Assembly (NCBI RefSeq): GCF_022478115.1
Contig: NZ_JAKGSC010000001.1
Location: 124,001 to 188,000 of the forward strand
DNA length: 64,000 nt
Origin: Tenacibaculum aquimarinum
GTDB lineage: Bacteria > Bacteroidota > Bacteroidia > Flavobacteriales > Flavobacteriaceae
Direction: 5' to 3'
A model generated the notes under the pieces. The model was not told the DNA's origin. It saw only the letters and a list, made by a program, of their open reading frames with translations, and did no database searches. The first letter of the stretch is position 1; each line of letters begins with the position of its first letter. The position numbers were made by a program, and so were the translations under genes. This document shows positions 35,901 to 43,300 of the stretch, one piece after another.

Positions 35901-36355
35901 ATAGGTTGCATAAAAACTGTTGGCTTGTTTTTATAAGAAATCATGGTCTGAACTCCTTTTGGAGAAACACTCATTCTTACCACAGCTCCTGAATTATCAA
36001 CAGAAAAACCAACATAAGATTTTATTTCCGGAAATTTAGCAGATAAACTTGGCGAAAAAACGGGTGCTTCAAATATTTTAAAAGATTGCATATTACCATT
36101 TTCTTCAGGTAAATTAATTACAACCTCAGACCTCCCAGTATTTAAACCTCTTAAAGGAACTTCGTTTAATTGCTCTTTAAAATCATTAAAATTTAACTCT
36201 AAAGCTTGAGAATTCTCCTTTTGTAACAAAGAGACATCTTGACCATTTAAATTACCTTTAACTGCAGTTTTTTTCCAAAATGAATTTTGAGAAAATAAAC
36301 TGACACTAAAAAGTATAGTTGTTATAAAAAATGAATTACGTAATTTTAATCCCAT
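32987..36355 (-). CDS. Secreted M12B-type (reprolysin-like) metalloprotease, T9SS cargo
   Basis: 1122 residues. Signal peptide about 1-22, a propeptide-like region to about 200, then a metzincin domain with HEIGHQMGANH at 349-359 and the Met-turn STIMGYAGI near 379-387, Cys-rich loop GCIGCVC near 307. Then beta modules follow: a PKD/Ig-like part, a fibronectin III-like part (LTTPADGATDITVTPDLIW), and a GEVED-type domain ending YASGWGETEDYTIEV. A T9SS type A sorting domain closes it (YPNPSNGEINLAF, STGIYLLRI). It should degrade extracellular protein and feed the peptide uptake genes. Own promoter and terminator. Confidence 0.92.
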   Translation of the reverse strand: MGLKLRNSFFITTILFSVSLFSQNSFWKKTAVKGNLNGQDVSLLQKENSQALELNFNDFKEQLNEVPLRGLNTGRSEVVINLPEENGNMQSFKIFEAPVFSPSLSAKFPEIKSYVGFSVDNSGAVVRMSVSPKGVQTMISYKNKPTVFMQPIEGNVEKYIVYNRLSKTNLPKEDFVCSTVDEIVKDSGKNSITQRDANDQILRKFRLAVSVNGEYTQFHGGTVAGALSAINATITRVNAIFETDMAITFELQDFPELIYTDSATDPYSGSLSAWNVELQNTLTDVIGNDAYDIGHMFGASGGGGNAGCIGCVCRDDTSSTNDENKGAGITSPADGIPQGDTFDVDYVAHEIGHQMGANHTFSHSTEGTGVNAEPGSGSTIMGYAGITSSNVQQNSDPYFHYHSIKQVMDNVTNNRTCWQDNNPVTITNNPPNSNAGQNYTIPQGTAFVLRGTATDSDSGDNLMYSWEQTDSGQVTSGQFGPTRTVGAQARSLPPTTSPDRYIPKLSRVVAGQLTETNPNSGDDWETVSTVARDLNWALTVRDREPSATGLNGQSSFDTTTITVDGSSDPFVVTSQNTVVTWDTGSTQTITWDKAATDIAPINCANVKIRLSIDGGVTFPITLIESTPNDGTHTFSVPDTPSTSARIMIEAVDNIFYSVNSSNFTINSTTPTFVFANNTTQQSACNSGGNSVDYTLNLDFVNGLTEDVSFTTANEPAGSSISFSPSTINSDGDVTMTVSNFDGATAQLYTIEITGTSATTSVMRTVNAELLVLGSAFSSLTLTTPADGATDITVTPDLIWNLDSNASSYDVEVATDNSFSNIIDSGTVSTNSYTVSTVLNGSTQYFWRVKPKNECAEGAFSSAFSFTTEDPSYCDSTFSESTSSEWISNVTFNTINNNSDNDYDSNTDGVLDGYQDFTSVSTTVNTDEEHQISVTFDTAGFQDHVYVFIDWNKDYVFNITDERYDLGTHLDDVSTATLNITIPSDAVTGNTRMRVVLEYTGTSAPHGDGPCTANYASGWGETEDYTIEVQNPAASIEDFAFSGFNLYPNPSNGEINLAFEVINTDEVKTQLYDLRGRKVNQKTFKNVSTQFSEKLIYDNVSTGIYLLRISNGGKISTRKIIIK

Positions 36356-36382
36356 AATATTGTGTTTTTACTTGATAATTAA

Positions 36383-36390
36383 CAAATATA
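36383..36390 (-). promoter_or_regulatory. Candidate -7 element of the metalloprotease gene
   Basis: On the minus strand TATATTTG matches TAnnTTTG, 27 bases before the start at 36355. The upstream part is AT-rich with short TTTAATATT repeats. Confidence 0.45.
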
Positions 36391-36466
36391 ATACATATCT
36401 TTTCTAATATTTAATATTTAATATTAAATTTACAAAAATCATTTATTCTACATTACTCAACAATCC

Positions 36467-36892
36467 ATGACACACAAAACATACATCATTTTAATTTTAA
36501 TTTCTACTTTAACTTTTATTAATTGTAGTTCAAGTAAGAAGGCGGTTATTGCAAGTGAAGTTATTTACGATGCTCACACTAGAGGGAGATTTGAAAAAAT
36601 AACATTAGTCAGTAATAATTTAACCTATAAAACTCGCCAAAAATCTGAAATAATCACCATAAGTGAAGAGCAAAAAAACTCTTTAAATAAGGAAATCTCT
36701 AAAATAGAATTAAATAAAATTGATAAATTAACCGCACCAACAAATAAAAGACTTCACGATGGAGCAATGCATACTTTTATTTCTATTAAGCAAGGAGAAG
36801 AACTATATACTTCTATTACTTTTGACGACACTAACCCTCCTGCTGAATTGTTACCACTTTGCAATTTAATTAAGAGTTTTATAAAAAAATGA
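36467..36892 (+). CDS. Small hypothetical lipoprotein
   Basis: 141 residues. A lipoprotein signal peptide ends LTFINC with the Cys near residue 21, followed by SSSKKAV. The mature part is a small alpha/beta domain with no motif I recognise (KSEIITISEEQKNSLNKEI, then GAMHTFISIKQGEE). Likely tethered to the inner or outer membrane facing the periplasm. It precedes lipB by 38 bases and may be transcribed with it, though lipB could have its own promoter. Confidence 0.7.
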   Translation: MTHKTYIILILISTLTFINCSSSKKAVIASEVIYDAHTRGRFEKITLVSNNLTYKTRQKSEIITISEEQKNSLNKEISKIELNKIDKLTAPTNKRLHDGAMHTFISIKQGEELYTSITFDDTNPPAELLPLCNLIKSFIKK

Positions 36893-36930
36893 TTCACATA
36901 TAAATCTTATCTTTGATTCATATTTGAACT

Positions 36931-37635
36931 ATGAATAAAAACGTCCATTTAAAAGATTTATCTCTAAAAGATTATAAGGATACTTGGGATTATCAAACAA
37001 CTTTACTGCAAGAAACAGTAAATATTAAGTTTGACAATCGTAAGAACAATCTATCTAATTCTACAAAAAACCACTTTCTTTTTGTTGAACATCCTCACGT
37101 TTACACTCTTGGTAAAAGTGGAGATTTAAGCAATCTTTTACTTAATGAAAAACAACTTGAAGAAAAAGGCGCTGTTTTTTATAAAATAAATCGCGGTGGA
37201 GATATTACCTATCATGGCCCAGGACAAATTGTTGGATACCCTATTTTGGATCTAGAAAATTTTTTTACAGATATTCATAAATACCTTCGTTTATTAGAAG
37301 AAGTTATCATTTTAACAATTGCAGAATATGGTTTAAAAGGCGAAAGAAGCGAAGGTGAAACCGGAGTTTGGCTAGATGTAGGAACACCTTTTGCTCGTAA
37401 AATTTGCGCAATGGGAATTAGATCAAGTAGGTGGGTTACAATGCATGGTTTTGCCTTAAATGCAAATACAAATCTTGGTTATTTTGACAATATTATTCCA
37501 TGTGGAATTAAAGGGAAAGCTGTAACATCTATGGAAGCTGAACTTGGTAAAAAAGTAAACGCAGAGGAAGTAAAATCTAGAATTTTAAAACACTTTAAAG
37601 CTCTTTTTGAAGTTGACCAATTTATTCAGAATTAA
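36931..37635 (+). CDS. lipB: Octanoyl-ACP:protein N-octanoyltransferase
   Basis: 234 residues. LipB moves octanoate from acyl carrier protein to lipoyl domains of pyruvate and 2-oxoglutarate dehydrogenases and the glycine cleavage H protein. Signature segments: NRGGDITYHGPGQIVGYPIL (residues 89-108), RKICAMGIRSSRWVTMHGFA, and IIPCGIKGKAVTSME with the catalytic Cys and Lys. It overlaps the convergent alpha/beta hydrolase gene by four bases. Confidence 0.95.
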   Translation: MNKNVHLKDLSLKDYKDTWDYQTTLLQETVNIKFDNRKNNLSNSTKNHFLFVEHPHVYTLGKSGDLSNLLLNEKQLEEKGAVFYKINRGGDITYHGPGQIVGYPILDLENFFTDIHKYLRLLEEVIILTIAEYGLKGERSEGETGVWLDVGTPFARKICAMGIRSSRWVTMHGFALNANTNLGYFDNIIPCGIKGKAVTSMEAELGKKVNAEEVKSRILKHFKALFEVDQFIQN

Positions 37636-38573
37636 TTATTTATAAAGTCTTCAAATAGTAATAGGCTTTCTTTTGGGCTTTCCTCCATTGGAACATGTCC
37701 TGAGTTTTTTACTATTATTAACTTAGAATTTGGCATTAAGCTATCCATTCTTTTTCCGTTATCTAACGGAATCCAATTGTCATTTTCTCCCCAAATTAAT
37801 AACGTTTTATTTTGGATACTTTTCAACTTTTCTAAATTTGAATTATCTCCTAATTTAAAATCGGTTTTGGCTCTATCAATAAATGCTTTTCTATTCCCTT
37901 CTCTTAAAGCCATTTCATGATAACGAGTAATTAAATCTTCAGAAATTTTTGAATCATCTTCATAAACTTGCTCAATATTATCTTTAATAACGGCTCTTGG
38001 AGTTACATATAAAAACATTGAATTTACAATAGGAGTTTTTGCCATTTTAAAAATCCACGGTTGCGGTTTATTTGTTGGCAATCCACTAGCATCTACTAAA
38101 ACCAACTTTTTAACAGCCTTCGGGTTTTCTGCAGTAAAATTCCAAGCAATATTTCCTCCTAAAGAATTTCCAACTAAATACATACTATCTAATTCAACCT
38201 TATGTAGAAATTTAGTTAAAAAGTTAGTGTAATTTTCTATCGAATAATCTCCGTTAGAATTTGCTCCTGTTAAACCAAAAGCTGGCAAATCCATTCTTAC
38301 TACTCTGTGCTTCTCTTTTAATTTTGAAGTCCAATAATCCCAAGTATGTAAAGATGCTCCTGTTCCGTGAATTAAAACAATTGGCATTCCTTTTCCTTCA
38401 TCTCTGTAATGCACTTCCATTCCATCAATTTCTACAAATTTCGAATGTTCATTTGCATATTTCTCTTTTAAAACTTCAACAGAAATATCAGAATAAATAG
38501 CTCCTTTTATCAACAGAATTACACCTATAAGAATTGCGTAGAAAAAATATTTCTTTGTAGAATTTTTCTTCAT
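37632..38573 (-). CDS. Alpha/beta hydrolase
   Basis: 313 residues. An N-terminal signal anchor (YFFYAILIGVILLIKGAIY, residues 9-27) precedes an alpha/beta hydrolase fold: oxyanion HGTGASLHTWDYW, nucleophile elbow GNSLGGN with Ser137, acid in LIWGENDNWIP and the catalytic His in VKNSGHVPMEESP. Probably membrane-anchored facing the periplasm. Substrate unknown; the pattern is that of the broad esterase/haloalkane dehalogenase group. It follows the cyclase-family gene by two bases and is coupled to it. Confidence 0.87.
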   Translation of the reverse strand: MKKNSTKKYFFYAILIGVILLIKGAIYSDISVEVLKEKYANEHSKFVEIDGMEVHYRDEGKGMPIVLIHGTGASLHTWDYWTSKLKEKHRVVRMDLPAFGLTGANSNGDYSIENYTNFLTKFLHKVELDSMYLVGNSLGGNIAWNFTAENPKAVKKLVLVDASGLPTNKPQPWIFKMAKTPIVNSMFLYVTPRAVIKDNIEQVYEDDSKISEDLITRYHEMALREGNRKAFIDRAKTDFKLGDNSNLEKLKSIQNKTLLIWGENDNWIPLDNGKRMDSLMPNSKLIIVKNSGHVPMEESPKESLLLFEDFINN

Positions 38574-38575
38574 AA

Positions 38576-39325
38576 TTATTTTATAATCTTATATAAAACT
38601 GGTTTGCTTGGTGTTGCATCATTTTCGAAAGGCGCAATCATTAAATTTAATAAATACTCTCCATCCTCCACAGAATTTGGTACATAAATAAACTCTGTAA
38701 TAGTAGCATCCATTCTTAATTTACCTGCAGTATTCCAAAATGCATTATGAGACAAAAGTTTACCTTCATCTTTCTCCTTATCTACAGACGGTAAATCAAT
38801 TAATAAATGTTTTATTCCTTTTTCTCTTAAATAAATAGCTGCTTTTTCAGACAAATAAGTTGGATTTGTATTAGAGTATCTCATACTCTTTTTATCCTCT
38901 AAATTAGGTAAAGTTCTAATTACTATTGCATCTCGCTTTTTATTTCTTAAAGCATTACTTAACTGTTTAACTCCTATAATAAAGTCTCCATTATGAAACA
39001 AAGGTGCAATGGTAACAACCTCTGCGAGAAAAATAAAATATTTTAAATTTTTATTGACTGAATGCACTTCTTCAGTTATATGACCAACACATTCTGTATG
39101 TGTAACATGAGAATGTGGATTAAAATGAATATTATTAAAATTTACAACAGCTCCTTCAGATACTTTTATTTTTTCCCCTTCCATTTCTTCAGGAAAAATT
39201 TTTGGATCTTCTATGTACCAAGCATTTAAATTTTCCTTTGTAACATCTATAGGAATTGAAATATCTATTGGATTAGATATGTTTACTTCAATTTTTCTAG
39301 AGTTATATTCTATTATCGCTTTCAT
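38576..39325 (-). CDS. Cyclase family protein (kynurenine formamidase-like)
   Basis: 249 residues of the metal-dependent cyclase family. The metal-site motif is HFNPHSHVTHTECVGHI (about residues 67-83), a variant of the usual HxGTHxDxPxH, with the Asp replaced by Glu. LLIDLPSVDKEKDEGKLLSHNAFW later matches the second metal/active region. Family members hydrolyse amide or lactone rings, such as N-formylkynurenine. The exact reaction is unclear. It is between hemW (23 bases upstream) and the alpha/beta hydrolase (2 bases downstream), all on the minus strand. Confidence 0.82.
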   Translation of the reverse strand: MKAIIEYNSRKIEVNISNPIDISIPIDVTKENLNAWYIEDPKIFPEEMEGEKIKVSEGAVVNFNNIHFNPHSHVTHTECVGHITEEVHSVNKNLKYFIFLAEVVTIAPLFHNGDFIIGVKQLSNALRNKKRDAIVIRTLPNLEDKKSMRYSNTNPTYLSEKAAIYLREKGIKHLLIDLPSVDKEKDEGKLLSHNAFWNTAGKLRMDATITEFIYVPNSVEDGEYLLNLMIAPFENDATPSKPVLYKIIK

Positions 39326-39348
39326 ATATGTACTGCTATTTTTTAAAC

Positions 39349-40476
39349 CTAATTTACCTTAAATAAATCTGCTGAAATACCATCTGATAAAAATTTACCT
39401 TTTAAAGTAGTTTTTAAAATTTGATTTTCAATATACAATAATTCTTGTTTTATATATTTTTCTGATTGATTTTTTAAATACTCAACAAACTCATTACCAA
39501 AATCAGTTTTAATTTTATCTAAAGAAACTCCCCAAATAGTTCTTAAACCTGTCATTATATATTCGTTATAAGCATCAGTTTTAGAAAGTATTTCTCTTTC
39601 AATTGGCAATTTATTTTCTTGAATTGACTTTATATAAATCGAATTATTTCTAACATTCCAACTTCGTTGAATTCCATCAAAAGAATGTGCCGAAGGACCA
39701 ATTCCTAAATAACTTTTACCCAACCAATAGGCTGAATTATTTTTACTAAAAAAACCTTCTTTACCGAAGTTAGACAACTCGTAATGCACAAAGTTTTCGT
39801 TCTTTAATTCTTCAATTAAAATATGAAATTGTTCTGAAGCTTTTTCTTCGTCTACATTTTTAATCTTCCCTTTTGCAATTAACTTTTCTAAAACTGTTTT
39901 TGGTTCTACTGTTAATGCATAACTTGAAATATGTGGAATTCCAAAACTCAAAACTGTTTTTATATTCGCTCTCCATTCTTCATTTGTGCAATCTGGAATT
40001 CCGTAAATTAAATCGACTGAAATATTATCAAAATACTGATTTGCGACTGATAAACAGTTTTTTGCCTCTTCAGAATTATGTGCGCGATTCATCAATTTTA
40101 AATCTTTTTCGAAGAAAGATTGCACTCCAATGCTTAATCTGTTAATTGGACTTTTGGAAAGCTCAATTATTTTTTCTTCGGATAAATCATCTGGATTTGC
40201 TTCTAATGTAATTTCAGGGTTTTCAACAACATTAAAGTTATTATAGACCGAATTAATCAACAATTCTATTTCACTTGCTGATAATAAACTTGGTGTTCCA
40301 CCTCCAAAATAAATGGTTTCAATAGTTGAATTCTGCAATTCATCTTTACGCAATTCAACTTCTTTTATTAAACAAGAAATTAGTTCATCTTTCTTTTTTA
40401 ACGAAATAGAAAAATGAAAATCGCAATAATTACATGCTTGCTTACAAAACGGTATGTGAATATAAATGCCTGCCAC
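39349..40476 (-). CDS. hemW: Radical SAM heme chaperone HemW
   Basis: 375 residues. A radical SAM cluster motif lies at the very start, IPFCKQACNYCDF, with Cys11, Cys15 and Cys18. FGGGTPSLLSASEIELL and the SIGVQSFFEKDLKLMNR segment are typical of the HemN/HemW group. The short N terminus with no extra residues marks HemW rather than coproporphyrinogen dehydrogenase HemN; HemW carries heme to target proteins. Its start overlaps the ruvC stop by one base. Confidence 0.92.
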   Translation of the reverse strand: MAGIYIHIPFCKQACNYCDFHFSISLKKKDELISCLIKEVELRKDELQNSTIETIYFGGGTPSLLSASEIELLINSVYNNFNVVENPEITLEANPDDLSEEKIIELSKSPINRLSIGVQSFFEKDLKLMNRAHNSEEAKNCLSVANQYFDNISVDLIYGIPDCTNEEWRANIKTVLSFGIPHISSYALTVEPKTVLEKLIAKGKIKNVDEEKASEQFHILIEELKNENFVHYELSNFGKEGFFSKNNSAYWLGKSYLGIGPSAHSFDGIQRSWNVRNNSIYIKSIQENKLPIEREILSKTDAYNEYIMTGLRTIWGVSLDKIKTDFGNEFVEYLKNQSEKYIKQELLYIENQILKTTLKGKFLSDGISADLFKVN

Positions 40477-41030
40477 TACTTCTTAACGCGTTTCTCATTT
40501 TGCTTAACAAAAGAAGCCCAACCAGAATAACTTTTACCGCCAACTATTTTTCCTGAATTGTAAAAATGACAAACCGCAGCCGCCAAGCCATCCGTAGCAT
40601 CTAAATTTTTTGGTAAGGTTTTTAAATTTAAAAGCGATTTTAACATCAAAGCAACTTGCTCTTTACTTGCATTTCCGTTTCCAGTAATTGCCATTTTTAT
40701 TTTCTTCGGAAGATATTCCGTTACAGGAATTTCTCTAGACAAACCTGCAGCCATTGCAACTCCTTGAGCACGGCCTAATTTTAACATCGATTGCACATTT
40801 TTACCAAAAAACGGAGCCTCTAAAGCAATTTCATCTGGATGATAAGTGTCAATTAACTCAATTGTTCGTTCAAAAATTAGCTTTAACTTTACGTATGGAT
40901 CTTTGTATTTATTTAAAAGTAACTCGTTCATTTGAACAAATTCCATCTTTTTATTTACAATTTTTATAATTCCGAATCCCATAATTGTGGTTCCTGGATC
41001 TACGCCTAATATGATTTTTTCTGTCGCCAA
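40476..41030 (-). CDS. ruvC: Holliday junction resolvase RuvC
   Basis: 184 residues if started at the TTG at 41030 (then EKIILGVDPGTTIMGFG), which gives the usual RuvC length and N terminus. A GTG at 41063 would add 11 residues and run into the divergent gene. The first catalytic Asp is in GVDPG, then LEAPFFGKNVQS with Glu, and DATDGLAAAVCHF with the last acidic pair. RuvC cuts four-way junctions during recombination. It is coupled to hemW by a one-base overlap. Only 20 bases separate its start from the divergent flippase-like gene. Confidence 0.93.
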   Translation of the reverse strand: MATEKIILGVDPGTTIMGFGIIKIVNKKMEFVQMNELLLNKYKDPYVKLKLIFERTIELIDTYHPDEIALEAPFFGKNVQSMLKLGRAQGVAMAAGLSREIPVTEYLPKKIKMAITGNGNASKEQVALMLKSLLNLKTLPKNLDATDGLAAAVCHFYNSGKIVGGKSYSGWASFVKQNEKRVKK

Positions 41031-41050
41031 ATTTGTCGTTCTTTGTTGAA

Positions 41051-42010
41051 ATGTACAATTCACTTCCTTACAAAACTAAGCAATTCTTTTGGTTAGCAAT
41101 TAAATTATCAATTGTAATTGGTTGCTGCTACTTTGTATATCAAAAATTAGTAGGAAATGACAATTTTCGTTTTTCTGATTTTTATCAAAATTTGACTAAA
41201 AACAACGTTTTATCATTAAAAAACAGCATTATTTTATTCTTATTTACGTTTTTTAATTGGATTTTAGAAATTACAAAATGGAGGAATTTAGCTTCTTTTG
41301 TTCGTAAAACTTCATTTTACGAAGCTACAAAACAAAGTTTAGCTTCTTTAACTACATCTTTAATTACACCAAATAGAATTGGCGAATATGGAGCAAAAGC
41401 ATTGTATTTTAAAAAACAACATAGAAAGGAAATTGTTGGCTTAAATTTAGTTGGTAATTTTTACCAAATGCTAATCACATTAATTTTTGGCGTTATTGGT
41501 TTTGCCTTTTTCTATTATAATAATGATGTTACTATAAACTTTAGAAGAGTGTTACGATTACTTTTTCTGGGTATTATTCTTATTTCAGCATTCTTTTTTG
41601 GTGCAAAACATTTTAAATATCGAGGTTATGGTGCTGAAAAAGCAAGAAAATTTATTAATAGAATTTCGTTTAGCTTAAATGTAAAAACTGCCTTTTTATC
41701 GTTGTTTCGTTATCTTATTTTTTCGCATCAGTATTACTTATTGTTGCTTTTATTTAATGTTGAAATCTCTTATTTTGATGCAATTACAGCAATTACTTCC
41801 GTTTATTTTATAGCTTCAATTGTGCCAATGTTAAGTTTGTTTGATGTTGTTTTAAAAGGGACAGTAGCAATTTGGGTTTTCGCTCATTTTGATGTAAAAC
41901 CTATTTTAGTTTTATCGATTACAACCTTAATGTGGATTTTCAACTTTGTAATTCCTGCTTTTATTGGAAGCTATTTTGTGTTAATTTTTAAACCTGTTTC
42001 CAACAAATGA
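41051..42010 (+). CDS. Flippase-like membrane protein (LPG_synthase_TM-like)
   Basis: 319 residues from the ATG at 41051; a TTG at 41033 is in frame but would overlap the ruvC region. Several hydrophobic segments, with the TTSLITPNRIGEYGAKALYF segment near residues 98-117 typical of lysylphosphatidylglycerol synthase transmembrane-type proteins (PR-x-GE-like motif written PNRIGEYG). Such proteins are suggested to move lipid-linked molecules across the membrane. It overlaps the next glycosyltransferase by four bases (ATGA), which points to a glycolipid or surface polysaccharide job. Confidence 0.78.
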   Translation: MYNSLPYKTKQFFWLAIKLSIVIGCCYFVYQKLVGNDNFRFSDFYQNLTKNNVLSLKNSIILFLFTFFNWILEITKWRNLASFVRKTSFYEATKQSLASLTTSLITPNRIGEYGAKALYFKKQHRKEIVGLNLVGNFYQMLITLIFGVIGFAFFYYNNDVTINFRRVLRLLFLGIILISAFFFGAKHFKYRGYGAEKARKFINRISFSLNVKTAFLSLFRYLIFSHQYYLLLLLFNVEISYFDAITAITSVYFIASIVPMLSLFDVVLKGTVAIWVFAHFDVKPILVLSITTLMWIFNFVIPAFIGSYFVLIFKPVSNK

Positions 42011-43185
42011 TTTGGTTTTTAATCTTCATATTTAGTTGCTATGCAATTTTGATTATTTCTTTATCAATTGGGTTTAGAAAAGTTAAACCATTTTCTTCTG
42101 AAAAAACAATTCCAAAAACAACGTTTTCTGTTGTAATTCCGTTTAGAAATGAAGCCGAAAAACTACCTTTTTTATTAAAATCTATTGAAGAATTAAACTA
42201 TCCAAAAAGTTTATTTGAAATTATTTTTGTTGATGATGCTTCGGAAGATAATTCTGTTTCTGTGATTCAAAAATTATTTTCTGTCATTTCGAACAAGAAA
42301 CGAGGAGAAATCTCAAACAAAGAGATTCTTCCTAACGTCAGGTTGACAATTAAAATTATAAACAATATAAGAACCTCAAATTCTCCTAAAAAAAATGCTA
42401 TTACCTCAGCAATTTCGATTGCAAAAAATAATTGGATTGTAACAACAGATGCAGATTGTTTATTACCCAAAAATTGGCTACAAACTTTAGATAATTTTAT
42501 TCAAAAAAGTAATACAAAAATGATTGTTGCTCCAGTAAATTATACAATTAAAAACAGCTTTTTACATCGTTTTCAATTACTAGATTTTATGAGCATGCAA
42601 GGAACTACAATTGGTGGATTTGGAATTAACTTTCCGTTTATGTGCAATGGCGCAAATTTGACTTACAAGAAAGAAGATTTTATTAAACTTAATGGTTTTG
42701 AAGGAAACAACAACATTGCAAGTGGTGACGATGTTTTTCTATTAGAAAAATTTATAAAAAATGATGTAAATTCAGTTAGGTTTTTAAAATCGAAAGATGC
42801 AGTTGTTAATACTTTTCCTGTAAATTCTTGGAATGATTTGGTAAATCAACGAGTTCGTTGGGCTTCAAAAACGGGTAATTTTAAATCTATAAAAGTTAAA
42901 CTGATTGGTTTGTTGATTTTAATAATAAACATGAGTATCCTTTTTTCTTTCTTTGGATGTTTAATTAAGCAAAGTTCTTACACATTATTTCTAATTTTAT
43001 TTGCCTCTAAATCGGTTATTGATTTGTTTTTATTCTTGCCAACAATCAAGTTTTTTGAGCAAGAAAAATCGTTTTGGGAAAGCTATTTATTAAGTAGTTT
43101 TTTATATCCATTCTTTAGTGTTTGGGTTATTTTTAAATCGGTCTTTTTTAAATATAACTGGAAAGGCAGGGAATTCAAAAAGTAA
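42007..43185 (+). CDS. Glycosyltransferase family 2 with a repeat-derived insertion
   Basis: 392 residues. An N-terminal membrane segment, then a GT-A domain: FSVVIPFRNEAEKLPFLLKS, IIFVDDASEDNS, then TTDADCLLPKNW (DxD) and NQRVRWASKTGNFKS (QRxRW), typical of membrane-linked processive-like GT2 enzymes; two or three membrane segments end it. Between the DDAS and DAD regions, residues 92-114 (SVISNKKRGEISNKEILP and following) are coded by an imperfect palindrome (42282-42348) that looks like an inserted intergenic repeat kept in frame. The enzyme may still work because the piece lies in a loop. Coupled to the flippase-like gene. Confidence 0.85.
   Translation: MIWFLIFIFSCYAILIISLSIGFRKVKPFSSEKTIPKTTFSVVIPFRNEAEKLPFLLKSIEELNYPKSLFEIIFVDDASEDNSVSVIQKLFSVISNKKRGEISNKEILPNVRLTIKIINNIRTSNSPKKNAITSAISIAKNNWIVTTDADCLLPKNWLQTLDNFIQKSNTKMIVAPVNYTIKNSFLHRFQLLDFMSMQGTTIGGFGINFPFMCNGANLTYKKEDFIKLNGFEGNNNIASGDDVFLLEKFIKNDVNSVRFLKSKDAVVNTFPVNSWNDLVNQRVRWASKTGNFKSIKVKLIGLLILIINMSILFSFFGCLIKQSSYTLFLILFASKSVIDLFLFLPTIKFFEQEKSFWESYLLSSFLYPFFSVWVIFKSVFFKYNWKGREFKK
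42282..42348 (+). repeat. Palindromic repeat-like element inside the glycosyltransferase coding region
   Basis: 67 bases bounded by TGTCATTTCGAAC and TCAGGTTGACA, with inner imperfect arms GGAGAAATCTC / GAGATTCTTCC around AAACAAA. The form TGTCATTTCGAAC...GAGAAATCTC is one I recall from intergenic repeats of Flavobacteriia. It keeps the frame and adds about 23 residues. Confidence 0.6.
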
Positions 43186-43194
43186 GCAAACAAG

Positions 43195-43276
43195 TTTAGC
43201 CCAGATTGAACGGTGTGTTTGAGCTCTTTTTTGTTTTTCTCAAAAAAAGCGAGTAGTGAAAGCTGGAAATAGCTTC
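43195..43276 (-). repeat. Dispersed hairpin element, family 1 subtype b, copy D
   Basis: On the minus strand: GAAGCTATTTCCAGCTTTC, ACTACTCGCTTTTTTT, a loop, AAAAAAGAGCTCAAACACACC, GTTCAATC and GGGCTAAA. It shares its left half with copy E and its centre and right half with copy C. It fills the 115-base gap between the glycosyltransferase and Bax-inhibitor genes. Confidence 0.75.
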
Positions 43277-43300
43277 TTAAAAAAATTATATATTTGATCT

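Noticed and set aside
42007..43185. Frameshifted or pseudogene glycosyltransferase
   Set aside because: The repeat-like insertion is in frame, with both catalytic regions and the C-terminal membrane segments intact.
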